DNA from: Bog-756 sp963812885
GTDB taxonomy: Bacteria; Actinomycetota; Acidimicrobiia; Acidimicrobiales; RAAP-2
Length of the DNA stretch: 64,000 nt
NCBI GenBank assembly: GCA_963812885.1
Contig: CAWEWZ010000004.1
Coordinates: forward strand, 62,001-126,000
Direction of reading: 5' to 3'
Every line of letters begins with the position of its first letter. Positions within the stretch are counted from its first letter, which is position 1. Shown here piece after piece: positions 37,672 to 46,761 of this stretch. A program made the position numbers and the translations under genes. Below the pieces are notes generated by a model. The model saw only the letters and a program-made list of their open reading frames with translations, had not been told where the DNA came from and made no database searches.

Positions 37672-39032
37672 TTACGAGCAGGGGCAGGTAGCGGTCGAGC
37701 TCGAATTGGGTGACGTGGGCCTTGTACTCGGCCCATTCGGCCCGCTTGTTGCGGATGAACCATTCGAAGACGTGGTCGCCGAGGGTCTCGGCCAGCAGCT
37801 CGGACGACTCCATCAGCCCGAGGGCCTCGTTGAGGCTGCCCGGCAGGTGCAGGATGCCCTTGTTGGCCAGCTCCTCGGCGCTGACCGCGAACAGGTTGGC
37901 GTCGGCCTCGGGGGGCAGGTCGTAGCCCCTGCTCGATCCCCTCGAGCCCGGCGGCCAGGATGACGGCGAAGGCCAGATAGGGGTTGCAGGCGCTGTCGGG
38001 CGACCGGTACTCGACCCGGGTGGACTCGTATTTGCCCTGCTTGACCACGGGCACCCGGACCAGGGCCGAGCGGTTGTTGTGGGCCCAGGAGACGTGGATG
38101 GGGGCCTCGTAGCCGGAGACCAGTCGCTTGTAGGAGTTGACCCACTGGTTGGTCACCGCGGTGATCTCGGGGGCGTGGCGCAGGAGGCCGGCGATGAACC
38201 CCTCCGCCACCTCCGAGAGCCCGCCGGCCCGTTCGAGGTCGACGAACGCGTTGGTGTCCCCCCGGAAGAGGGACATGTGGGTGTGCATGCCCGAGCCCTG
38301 CACACCGGCCAGCGGCTTGGGCATGAAGCTGGCGAACACGCCCTGCTGGCGGGCCATCTCCTTCACCACCAGCCGCACGGTCATCACCGTGTCGGCCATG
38401 GTCATGGCGTCGGTGTACCGCAGATCGATCTCGTGCTGGCTGGGGGCGTCCTCGTGCTGGGCGTGCTCGACGGGGATGCCCATCTCCTCGAGGGTGAGGA
38501 CGGTGCGCTGGCGGATGTCGCTGGCCCGGTCGGCCACGGTGAGCTCGAAGTAGGAGCCCGAGTCGAGGGCCACCGGAGGGTGGGCCGGATCGGCGTCGGC
38601 GAAGTAGAAGTACTCGATCTCGGGGGCGGCGAAGAAGGTGAACCCCCGTTCGCTGGCCCGGTCGAGGGTCCGCCGCAGCACGTGGCGGGGACAGCCCTGG
38701 AAGGGGGACCCGTCCAGGTTGACGATGTCGCAGAACACCCTGGCCACCTGGACCTCGGGGTCGTCCGGGCCCGGCTGCCCGTGCCCGTGCCAGGGCAGCA
38801 GCTGGAAGGTGTTGGCGTCGGGCCGGGCCAGCACGTCGCTCTCCTGGACCCGGCTGAAGCCGTCGATGGCCGACCCGTCGAAGGTCATCCCCTCGTCGAG
38901 GGCGTTCTCCAGCTCGGCCGGGGTGATGCTGAAGGTCTTCGGCGTGCCCAGGACATCGGTGAACCAGAGCTGGACGAACCTGATGCCGCGCTCTTCCACG
39001 GTCCGGAGGACGTACTCCTCTTGACTCCTCAT
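37672..39032 (-). CDS. glnA: Glutamine synthetase type I, frameshifted
   Basis: The protein begins MRSQEEYVLRTVEERGIRFVQLWFTDVLG and shows TFDGSAIDGF, FFAAPEIEYFYF (metal ligands), EDAPSQHEIDL, GSGMHTHMSLF, VSGYEAPIHVSWAHNNRSALVRVP and EYRSPDSACNPYLAFA, all GSI blocks. Near 37930 the frame shifts; removing one G from CAGGGGC gives GYDLPPEADANLF and the normal end. It condenses glutamate and ammonia with ATP. The start ATG has GGAGGT upstream. GlnR-like regulator follows; GSII precedes. Confidence 0.9.
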
Positions 39033-39144
39033 GGGGTCGTCCACCTCCGGGAATGCCGGGGTCGCGGCGGGGGGATCGTCGGGGCTGATGGTGACATTGT
39101 CGCAGGCCTGGAGGGTGTCAGTCGATTGCCGGCGGTGGGAGGTG

Positions 39145-39182
39145 CGAACAGAGCCGGATCCGTGAGGACCCGGCTCTGTTCG
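39145..39182. terminator. 13-bp perfect hairpin between the two glutamine synthetase genes
   Basis: Arms CGAACAGAGCCGG and CCGGCTCTGTTCG are perfectly complementary with a 12-nt loop. It lies 72 bp after the GSII stop and 113 bp before the GSI start, with no T-run. A GC-rich, U-less terminator or processing site for GSII is the simplest reading. Confidence 0.65.
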
Positions 39183-39253
39183 TCGCCGCTGGGGCCGGCG
39201 GGTCGGATCGAGACGGCCCGGGGGGGTCGGCCGGGCTCGGACCCGCCTGCCGG

Positions 39254-40264
39254 TCAGCCGCCCGCCGCGTCCCCGCAGACCGTCTCGACCAGCACCGCGG
39301 TGACCTGGTAGGGGTCCATGTTGGCGTTGGGGCGACGGTCCTCGAGCCAGCCCTTCTTGGCCTTGGCCACCGCCCACGGGATGCGGATGGAGGCGCCCCG
39401 GTCCGACGTCCCGTAGCTGAACTTGGTGAAGTGGGCGGTCTCGTGGGCGCCGGTCAGGCGACCCTCGATGCCCACGCCGTAGACGGCGATGTGCTCGTCG
39501 ATCTTCTTCCCGATGGCCTCGCACCCGGCGATGATGGCGTCCCAGCCGCCGTCCTCGCGCATGGCCTTGGTGGAGAAGTTGGTGTGGGCGCCGGCGCCGT
39601 TCCAGTCACCCAGGATGGGCTTGGGCTCGAGCGTGGCGTAGACACCGAAGTCCTCGGCGATCCGGAAGAGCAGCCACCGGGCCACCCACAGGTGGTCGGA
39701 GACGTCGAGCGGCGAGAGCACGCCCACCTGGAACTCCCACTGGCCCATCATCACCTCGGCGTTGGTGCCCTCGATGCCGATGCCGGCGTCGATGCAGGCC
39801 GCGGTGTGCAGTTCGACGATCTCCCGGCCGGGCATCTTGTCGCCGCCCACGCCGCAGTAGTAGGGGCCCTGGGGTGCCGGGTAGCCGATGGCCGGCCAGC
39901 CGAGCGGCCGCCCGTCCTTGAAGAAGGTGTATTCCTGCTCGATCCCGAACATCGGCTCCTGGTCGCCGTACTTCTCGACCACCTCGCGCAGATGGGCCCG
40001 GGTGTTGGTCGGGTGCGGGGTGAAATCGGTGAGCTCGACCTCGCACATGACCAACTTGTCGTCCGGACCCCGCAGCGGGTCCGAGACCATGAACACCGGC
40101 CGCAGGACGCAGTCCGAGTCGTGACCCAGCGCCTGGTTGGTGCTCGATCCGTCGAATCCCCAGATCCCCGGGTCCTCACCGTCCTTGATGACCTTGGTCT
40201 TGCTCCGAAGCAGCGGCGATGGCTCGGTCCCGTCGATCCAGATGTATTCAGCTTGGTAAGGCAC
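39254..40264 (-). CDS. glnII: Glutamine synthetase type II
   Basis: The 336-residue product is the short, eukaryote-like GSII. It has AEYIWIDGTEPSPLLRSKTKV at the N-terminus, WGFDGSSTNQALGHDSD, FGIEQEYTFF (metal ligands), GGDKMPGREIVELHTAACIDAGI, WNGAGAHTNFSTKAMRE and ASIRIPWAVA. It makes glutamine and usually works under low ammonium. The GTG at 40264 follows GAGGAG at five bases. The 5-prime leader holds AGCAGC-rich repeats. A possible GlnR box lies about 200 bp upstream. Confidence 0.93.
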   Translation of the reverse strand: MPYQAEYIWIDGTEPSPLLRSKTKVIKDGEDPGIWGFDGSSTNQALGHDSDCVLRPVFMVSDPLRGPDDKLVMCEVELTDFTPHPTNTRAHLREVVEKYGDQEPMFGIEQEYTFFKDGRPLGWPAIGYPAPQGPYYCGVGGDKMPGREIVELHTAACIDAGIGIEGTNAEVMMGQWEFQVGVLSPLDVSDHLWVARWLLFRIAEDFGVYATLEPKPILGDWNGAGAHTNFSTKAMREDGGWDAIIAGCEAIGKKIDEHIAVYGVGIEGRLTGAHETAHFTKFSYGTSDRGASIRIPWAVAKAKKGWLEDRRPNANMDPYQVTAVLVETVCGDAAGG

Positions 40265-40274
40265 ATGAACTCCT

Positions 40275-40365
40275 CTATTGCTCGGTTGCTGTGCTGCTCG
40301 CTGCTGCGGTGCTCGCTGCTCGTGCTGCTCGATTGTTCTTGCTGCTTCAGTGCTCCTCAGCGCCC
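40275..40365. repeat. GCTGCT/GCTCGCTG-type low-complexity stretch in the glnII leader
   Basis: About 90 bp on the plus strand are made almost only of GCT, GCTC and TGCT units, the leader of GSII on the minus strand as AGCAGC. No perfect long period is present; units vary. Slippage or an extended, weakly structured leader is plausible. Confidence 0.75.
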
Positions 40366-40468
40366 CGGCTCGGACGTGCCTCCGGCCCGGACCTACCACG
40401 GGCCGAGCCGCGCCGAGGCTGCAGAGTACAAGGGACAATCCACTATCGCAGCGGGCCATTTCTCCTCC

Positions 40469-40484
40469 GTTACCCGTCTGTAAA
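40469..40484 (-). promoter_or_regulatory. Possible GlnR box upstream of glnII
   Basis: On the minus strand the sequence reads TTTAC-AGACGG-GTAAC, which fits the AC-n9-AC rule of actinobacterial GlnR sites. It lies about 205 bp before the glnII start and 120 bp before the divergent nadE start, so it could serve either. A GlnR-like regulator gene is 3 kb away. The match is short; treat as a candidate. Confidence 0.45.
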
Positions 40485-40603
40485 CGGAGCATGAACTGAG
40501 GGTACCGGCTACCCCGGTGCCGAGCGTACCGGAGGGTCCGGTCGCCGTCCCGGCCGGGCGCGGAACAGGAAAGGCCAGGCAGCGCCACCGGTAGGCTGAC
40601 GGC

Positions 40604-42362
40604 ATGCCTCACGTGCGCGTGGCCGCGTGCCAGATCAACACCGTGGTCGGCGACCTCGACGGGAACGCCCGCCGGATCGCCGACGCCCTCGACGAGGCCG
40701 AGCGAGCCGGGGCCGACCTGGCCGTGTTCCCGGAGCTGACCGTCACCGGCTACCCCCCCGAGGACCTGCTCGGCCGGCCGGCCTTCGTCGCCGACAACCA
40801 GGCCGTCTTCGCCCGGATCGCCGCCGCCGGCGGAAACTGCGCGGCGGTGATCGGCTACGTCGACACCGACCCGGCCGGACGCCTGTTCAACACCGCCGCC
40901 CTGTGTGCCGGGGGCCGGGTGCTGGGCCGCTACCACAAGCGGCTCCTCCCCAACTACGGGGTCTTCGACGAGCAGCGGTGGTTCGTCCCCGGCGACGGCC
41001 CCACGCCCCCCTTCGTGGTGGCCGGCGTGCCCGTCGGGATCACCGTCTGTGAGGACATGTGGTTCCCCCGGGGTCCGATGGTCAGCCAGGCCGCCGCCGG
41101 CGCCCGCCTGCTGGTCAACCTCAACGCCTCCCCCTACTCGCGTGGCCGGCGGGAGGAGCGCCTGGCCGTGCTGGGCGAGCGGGTGGCCGAGACGGGCTGC
41201 CCCGTCGTCTACGTGAACCAGGTCGGGGGTCAGGACGAACTGGTGTTCGACGGGGCCTCCCTGGTGATGGGGTCCGGGGGCACGGTGGTGGCCTCGGCCG
41301 GCCAATTCGTGGAGGAGGTGCTGGTGGCCGATGTGGACGTGGGCCCGGTGGCCCCCGTCGAGCCTCGGGAGGCCGCCCCCGACGGGGTGGTGGTGAGCAC
41401 CGTCTCCCGCCGGCCGGCGGGAGACGCCGGCCCAGGCCCCGGTGGCCGCCGTGCTCGACCCCGAGGCCGAGGTCTACCAGGCGCTGGTGCTCGGGACCCG
41501 CGACTACGTGGGCAAGAACGGGTTCACCGACGCGGTGATCGGGCTCTCCGGAGGCATCGACTCGTCCCTGGTGGCGGCCATCGCCGTCGACGCCCTGGGC
41601 CGGGAGCACGTGCACGGGGTGACCATGCCGTCCCGCTACTCGAGCGAGGGCTCGGTGGCCGACGCGGTGACCCTGGCCGCCAACCTGGGGATGGACCTGG
41701 CCACCGCCCCCATCGAGGGTCCCCACCGGGCCCTGGCCACCGCCCTGGACCCGCTGATCCCCGGCGAGCCCGCCGGGCTGACCGACGAGAACCTGCAGTC
41801 CCGCATCCGGGGGGTCCTGCTCATGGCCCTGTCCAACGCCAAGGGGTGGATCGTCCTCACCACCGGCAACAAGAGCGAGATGGCCACCGGGTACTCGACC
41901 CTGTACGGCGACTCGGCCGGCGGGTTCGCGGTGATCAAGGATGTGCCGAAAACCCTGGTCTACGCCCTGTGCCGCTACAAGAACCGGCAGGCCGGCTTCG
42001 ATCTGATCCCCGACCCGGTGCTGACCAAGGCCCCGTCGGCCGAACTGCGCCCCGACCAGCGCGACGACGAGTCCCTCCCGCCCTATTCGGTCCTCGACCC
42101 GGTGGTGGCCGGCTACGTGGAGGGCGACCGGTCGCCCGACGACCTCATCGCCGCCGGGTACGACCCCGAGGCCGTGGGCCGGGTGGTGGGCCTGGTCGAC
42201 CGGGCCGAGTACAAGCGCAGGCAGATGCCTCCGGGGGTCAGGATCTCGGCCAAGGCGTTCGGCAAGGATCGGCGGATGCCCATCACCAACCACTACCGGG
42301 CCGGGGCGGCCTCGACCGCGTCGGTCGACGCACCGCGCGGGGAGACCCCGGCGATTGTCTGA
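40604..42362 (+). CDS. nadE: Glutamine-dependent NAD+ synthetase, frameshifted
   Basis: The N-terminal nitrilase-like amidotransferase has Glu in FPELTVTGYPPEDLL, Lys in YHKRLLPNYGVFDE and Cys in TVCEDMWFP. The C-terminal synthetase has the ATP PP-loop LSGGIDSSLVAAIA and TTGNKSEMATGYSTLYGD, KDVPKTLVYALCRY. Between the domains the frame shifts near 41427 (GCCGGCCC, one G too many). It converts nicotinate adenine dinucleotide to NAD using glutamine, linking NAD synthesis to the glutamine genes next door. Full length about 585 residues. Confidence 0.92.
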
Positions 42363-43101
42363 GTACCTCGATCCGGCGCCCCCGCCGCCGACCAGCCCAC
42401 TCGAAGCCGATCCGGCGCCCCGGCCGCCGGCCGGCCCGCTCGCAGCCGATCCGGTGCCTGACGGCCTGCCCCTGACCCTCGGGGCCACGGCCGCCCTGGT
42501 GGGGGAGTACCGGTGGATCGAGAACGCCCTCTACGGGATGCTCGGGGCCTGGGTCACCGACATGCCCGTGCCCGCCGTGCAGGTCCACCTCGACGGACAG
42601 AGCCTCCGCCACGCCTGGCACGCCGACCTGTGGGCCGACCGGCTGCCCGTCTATGCCGGGGCGGACCCCACCGGGCTGACGGTGCCCTCGGCCACCAGTG
42701 CGGCGCTGTTCGCCGTGTTGGACGGCCATGCGCCGGCGACGGGCGCCCCCGGCTCGACCTGGCCCCCGGCCGAGGAGGAGCCCAGCGGCCGTCCGGGGGC
42801 CCTGCCCAGGCTGGCCGGCCTCTACCGGGTGCTGCTTCCACGCCTGGTGACCAGCTACGAGCGCCACCTGCGGGCGACGGGCCCGGTCACCGACGGGCCG
42901 GTGGCCAGGGCCCTGCAGCTGGTGCTCAACGACGAGATCGCCGACTGGCACGCCGGCGAGCGCCTGGTGGAGCGCCTGATGACCCGGCCCCACGACGTCG
43001 CCGCCGTCCACGAGTTCCTCCAGCGCCTCGAGATCGCCGTGGTCGGGGCCGGCGCCCGCTCCGGCCTGGTCGTTTTCCCCGACGCCGTGCCGGAGGACTG
43101 A
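42355..43101 (+). CDS. Uncharacterised helical protein, possibly ferritin-like
   Basis: The 248-residue protein starts with a Pro/Ala-rich segment of two imperfect 17-residue repeats (DPAP-PP-PL-AD), then four helix-rich blocks: LVGEYRWIENALYGMLGAWV, SLRHAWHADLWADRLP, LLPRLVTSYERHLRATG and LVLNDEIADWHAGERLVERL. Pairs of Glu and His in each block recall ferritin-like di-metal proteins, but I cannot prove the ligand set. The TTG start at 42355 overlaps nadE by eight bases, so coupling to nadE is likely. Confidence 0.65.
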   Translation: MSEYLDPAPPPPTSPLEADPAPRPPAGPLAADPVPDGLPLTLGATAALVGEYRWIENALYGMLGAWVTDMPVPAVQVHLDGQSLRHAWHADLWADRLPVYAGADPTGLTVPSATSAALFAVLDGHAPATGAPGSTWPPAEEEPSGRPGALPRLAGLYRVLLPRLVTSYERHLRATGPVTDGPVARALQLVLNDEIADWHAGERLVERLMTRPHDVAAVHEFLQRLEIAVVGAGARSGLVVFPDAVPED

Positions 43102-43264
43102 ACCCCCGGAATTGTCCCTCGCCACCGGCCCTGTCGCTCGGAGGGCTTGACGCGTCCGGTAAACTTCGAAAGCAGCAATCGTTGCGCCCGAAAACGCCGG
43201 ACCCGAATCAGAGAACACCGATTTCGTCGGTGGTACTGCGCGAGGGTCGGCCGTCCCCCACCTC

Positions 43265-44230
43265 GTGGGGAAAACGAAGGACCTGGTGAAGTTGGCAAAG
43301 GAGCGCCTCGAGCGAGACGACGAAGATCTGGTTCGGTTGTATCTGACCGACATCGGCCAGTATCCGTTGTTGACCAAGGACGACGAGGTTCGCTTGGCCC
43401 AGGCCATCGAAGCCGGTCGGGAAGCGGATGCGCAACTGGCGGCGGCACCGAAGGGCCTGACCCCGGCCAAGAAGCGGGAGCTGCGCCGGACCACCCTCCA
43501 GGGTGAGGGTGCCCAGCAGACCTTCGTGCAGTCCAACCTCCGGTTGGTGGTGTCCATCGCCAAGAAGTACCAGGCCTCGGGCCTGCCTCTGCTCGACCTC
43601 ATCCAGGAGGGCAACCTGGGCCTGATGCATGCCGTCGAGAAGTTCGACTGGCGCAAGGGTTTCAAGTTCTCCACCTATGCCACCTGGTGGATCCGCCAGG
43701 CCATCACCAGGGGCATCGCCAACACGGGCCGGACCATCCGGCTGCCGGTCCACGCCGGCGACACCCTGGCCCGGGTGCAGAAGGCGCAGGCCCGCCTCGA
43801 GCTCAAGTACGGACGCCCGGCCACGCTGGCCGAGCTGGGCGCCGAGGTCGAGATGCCCGAGGACAAGTTGGTGGAGGCCCTCCGGTTCCGGGCCGAACCG
43901 CTCTCTTTGTCGGAGCCCCTGCGGGAGGACGGCGACGCCGAGCTCGGCGACGTGGTCGAGGACCGTTCGGCCGAATCGCCCTTCGAGGTGGCCGCCGTCT
44001 CGCTGCTCCCCGAGGAGATCGGGCGGCTGCTCTCGCCGCTCGACGAGCGTGAGCGCGAGATCCTCCGGCTCCGTTTCGGTCTCGACCGGGGCGAGCCCCG
44101 CACCCTCGAAGAGGTGGGCGAGCACTTCAACCTGACCCGCGAGCGCATCCGTCAGATCGAGGCCCGGGCCATGTCGAAGTTGCGCCATCCCTCGTCGGAC
44201 ACCGGGGCACGCGATCTCCTGACCGTCTGA
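43265..44230 (+). CDS. RNA polymerase sigma-70 family factor (HrdB/SigB-like)
   Basis: The roughly 320-residue factor has region 1.2 (DLVRLYLTDIGQYPLLTKDDEVRLAQAIE), region 2 (NLRLVVSIAKKYQASGLPLLDLIQEGNLGLMHAVEKFDW then FSTYATWWIRQAI), region 3 and region 4 (EIGRLLSPLDEREREILRLRFGLDRGEPRTLEEVGEHFNLTRERIRQIEARAMSKLRHP). It lacks region 1.1 and is a group 2 or compact group 1 factor. The start is GTG 43265 or the GTG at 43286 with GAAGGA upstream. No anti-sigma gene is adjacent. Confidence 0.92.
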   Translation: MGKTKDLVKLAKERLERDDEDLVRLYLTDIGQYPLLTKDDEVRLAQAIEAGREADAQLAAAPKGLTPAKKRELRRTTLQGEGAQQTFVQSNLRLVVSIAKKYQASGLPLLDLIQEGNLGLMHAVEKFDWRKGFKFSTYATWWIRQAITRGIANTGRTIRLPVHAGDTLARVQKAQARLELKYGRPATLAELGAEVEMPEDKLVEALRFRAEPLSLSEPLREDGDAELGDVVEDRSAESPFEVAAVSLLPEEIGRLLSPLDEREREILRLRFGLDRGEPRTLEEVGEHFNLTRERIRQIEARAMSKLRHPSSDTGARDLLTV

Positions 44231-44308
44231 GTCGGCGCGCGCGCAGCGAGCCGGGTCGGCCACGGTCCGGGAGCGCGGACGCGATCGGACCGGTTACCAT
44301 CTCTGCTC

Positions 44309-44383
44309 ATGAAGAAGCTTCTGATCCTCGCCATCATCGTTGCCCTGGGTGTCGTCGCCGCCAAGCGGCTCCGTCCTTCCTGA
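44309..44383 (+). CDS. Tiny single-helix membrane peptide
   Basis: A 24-residue product, MKKLLILAIIVALGVVAAKR followed by LRPS, is a basic start plus one membrane helix. Short MKKLLxLALVALG peptides of the DLW-39 type are widespread in actinobacteria; this one lacks the DLW tail, which may lie out of frame. It is 78 bp downstream of the sigma factor gene and converges on a HAD gene. Confidence 0.5.
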   Translation: MKKLLILAIIVALGVVAAKRLRPS

Positions 44384-44428
44384 GCAACCCGGGGCCGCCC
44401 GACAGAGTCGGGCGCCTGACAGAGACGG

Positions 44429-45221
44429 TTACCGCTGGGGCCGTCGGGCCAGCCGCCAGGCGACCAGCGCGCCCGCAGTGGCGGCGGCGGTGACACCGGC
44501 CGCGGCGGCGGTCATCGACCAACTGGGAACGCTGACCCTGTCGCGCAACCGGACCGGCTTGGTGAACTGCATGACCTCCCAGTCGCGCTCGGCGGGCCAC
44601 TTTGGCCAGGACCCGGTCGGGATTGACGGCCACCGGGTGGCCGACCGCCTCGAGCATGGGCAGGTCGGTGTAGGAATCCGAGTACGCCGAGGACTCCTCG
44701 AGGTCGAGTCCCTCCTGGCGGGCCAGTTCCTGGATGGCCTCGGCCTTGAACGGGCCGTAGGCGTAGAACTCCATCTCCCCGGTGTAGCGGCCCTCCTCGT
44801 CGACCACCGGGCGGCTGGCGATGGCCCCGTCCACCCCCAGGTGTTCGGCCAGCGGGGCCACGATCACCTCCGGCGATGCCGAGACCAGGTACACCTTGTA
44901 GCCGGCGGCCCGGTGGGCCTCGATCAGATCGAGGGCCTCGGCGTAGATGATCGGCTCCACCGTCTCTTCGAGGGCCTCGCGCACGATCTCCTTGATCTGG
45001 TCGTGCTCCCACCCCTTGGTCAACATGAGCATCGATTCGCGGATCCGGGCCAGCTTCTGCTCGCTGGCCCCGAGGTGGAGGTAGATGATCTGGCCGACCA
45101 GCGCCCGGGCCACCAGGCGCCGGTTGATCAGACCGCCCCGGTAGAGCGGCCGGCCGAAGGCGGGAATCGACGCCTTGGCGATCACCGTCTTGTCGAGATC
45201 GAAGAACGCGGCCCGCATCAT
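44429..45221 (-). CDS. HAD-IB family hydrolase with C-terminal membrane anchor, frameshifted
   Basis: The protein has MMRAAFFDLDKTVIAKASIPAF (motif I), YLVSASPEVIVAPLAEHLG (motif II), and SAYSDSYTDLPMLEAVGHPVAVNPD (motif IV), the SerB-like HAD-IB set. Near 44598 the frame shifts by one C; the repaired end reads RDWEVMQF then a hydrophobic helix (TAAAAGVTAAATAGALVAW) and RRPQR. The anchor places the enzyme at the membrane. Substrate may be a phospholipid or phosphoserine. It is next to the trkA pair on the same strand. Confidence 0.82.
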
Positions 45222-45222
45222 G

Positions 45223-45886
45223 TCAACGGCCCACCAACAACTGCTGGACCACATCCTCGGCATCCGAGGTCACCAGGACGAGCACCTCGTCGCCGATGGC
45301 CAGTCGGGTGTCGCCCCGGGGCACGATGAGGCGGTCGTCCCGCACCACCGCCACCACCGTGGCCGCCCGGGGCACGCCGAGGTCGGCCAGCGACACGCCG
45401 GCGGCCGGCGAGTCGTCGGCCAGGGTGACCTCGACCAGATGGGCGTTCCCGCCCTCGAAGCGGAGCAGTCGGACCAGGCTGCCGACCGACACCGCCTCTT
45501 CGACCAGGGCGGTGAGCAACTGGGGGGTGGACACCGACACATCCACTCCCCAGCTCTCGTTGAACAGCCACTGGTTCTTCGGGTGGTTGACCCGGGCCAC
45601 CACCCGGGGGACGGCGAACTCCTGCTTGGCCAACAGGGAGATGACCAGGTTGTCCTCGTCGTCGCCGGTGGCGGCGACCACCACGTCGACCGTCGGACAA
45701 CCCGGCGGCGTCGAGCGAGGAGACCTCGCAGGCGTCGGCCACCACCCAGGTGATGTCGAGTTCGTCCCGGATCCGGGCCACCAGATCGGGGTCCTGCTCG
45801 ATGACCAGCACGTCGTGACCCGCCGTCGTGGAGGTCGGAGGCGATGGCGGTCCCCACGCTGCCCGCTCCGGCGATGGCCACTTTCA
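45223..45886 (-). CDS. trkA: TrkA-type potassium uptake regulatory subunit, second copy, frameshifted
   Basis: From a GTG at 45886 (overlapping the upstream stop as GTGA) the product reads VKVAIAGAGSVGTAIASDLH, the Rossmann NAD-binding start. Two shifts near 45825 and 45700 (each one G too many) lead into DVDVVVAATGDDEDNLVISLLAKQEF, VARVNHPKNQWLF and a C-terminal TrkA_C domain (LVEVTLADDSPAAGVSLADLG). It binds NAD(H) or ATP and gates a K+ permease. Length about 220 residues. Confidence 0.85.
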
Positions 45887-46624
45887 CGACGGCTCCCGTT
45901 GCTTGATGCCGTCGGCGCCCACGCCGGCGCCGGTGCCGTTGCCGGCCTTGGGCGGGACGGCGGCGTGGGTGCCCTCGAGCCGGGAGCGGAGCCGCTCCAG
46001 GGCGGTGTCGGACACCATCAGGTGGAGGACGTCCCCGTCCTGGCCGACCAGATCGTCGAAGTCGAGACGGGCCACGCCGGCCCGGGTCACCGCCACCACG
46101 GTGACCTCGCCGGGTTTGGACAGATCGACCAGACGCTTGCCCGCCCACCGCTCGGGCAGCTCGCGCTCGACCAGGGACAGGGTCCCGGTCGGGTCCGACC
46201 ACTCGGGTTCGAGCTCGCCGGGCACCAGCCGCCGGTGGACCTGGTCGATGGTCCACGACACGGTGGCCACGGTGGGGATTCCCAGGCGCAGGTAGATCTG
46301 GGCCCGCCGCGGGTCGTAGATGCGGGCCACCACGTTGGGGATCTCGTAGGTCTCGCGGGCGATCCGGGCCGTCAGGATGTTCGAGTTGTCACCGCTGGTC
46401 ACCGCGGCCAGGGACGATGCCTCGTCGGCCCGGGCCCGGTCGAGGTCGTCGCGGTCGAAGCCCGAACCCACGATGGTGGTCCCGGGCCAGTCGGCGGGGA
46501 GCCTCCGGAAGGCCTTGGGGTTCCGGTCGATGATGGCCACCGAGTGGCCCTGCTCGACCAGCCCGACGCCCAGTCCGGAACCGACCCGGCCACAACCCAC
46601 GATGATGACGTGCACCCGAACCAT
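45884..46624 (-). CDS. trkA: TrkA-type potassium uptake regulatory subunit, first copy
   Basis: The 246-residue protein has the Rossmann motif HVIIVGCGRVGSGLGVGLVEQGHSVAIIDRN, VTSGDNSNILTARIARE, VVARIYDPRRAQIYLRLGI and a C-terminal TrkA_C domain ending near VLHLMVSDTALERLR. The tail is long and Gly-rich. Its stop overlaps the GTG of the second trkA gene. In Mycobacterium tuberculosis the same pair (ceoB and ceoC) lies beside an APC permease; here the permease gene is divergent, 138 bp away. Confidence 0.93.
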   Translation of the reverse strand: MVRVHVIIVGCGRVGSGLGVGLVEQGHSVAIIDRNPKAFRRLPADWPGTTIVGSGFDRDDLDRARADEASSLAAVTSGDNSNILTARIARETYEIPNVVARIYDPRRAQIYLRLGIPTVATVSWTIDQVHRRLVPGELEPEWSDPTGTLSLVERELPERWAGKRLVDLSKPGEVTVVAVTRAGVARLDFDDLVGQDGDVLHLMVSDTALERLRSRLEGTHAAVPPKAGNGTGAGVGADGIKQREPS

Positions 46625-46761
46625 GCAACACGCAACGCCGGGTGATCACAACTCACCCCCCCGATCCGGCGCCCCCGACCGGGCCGCCAGGGTGAGTTCG
46701 GATCGACGCTGTGGCCGTGGCGGTGGCCGGTTCGGCCCGGCGCCCATGATTTACTGAGGGG

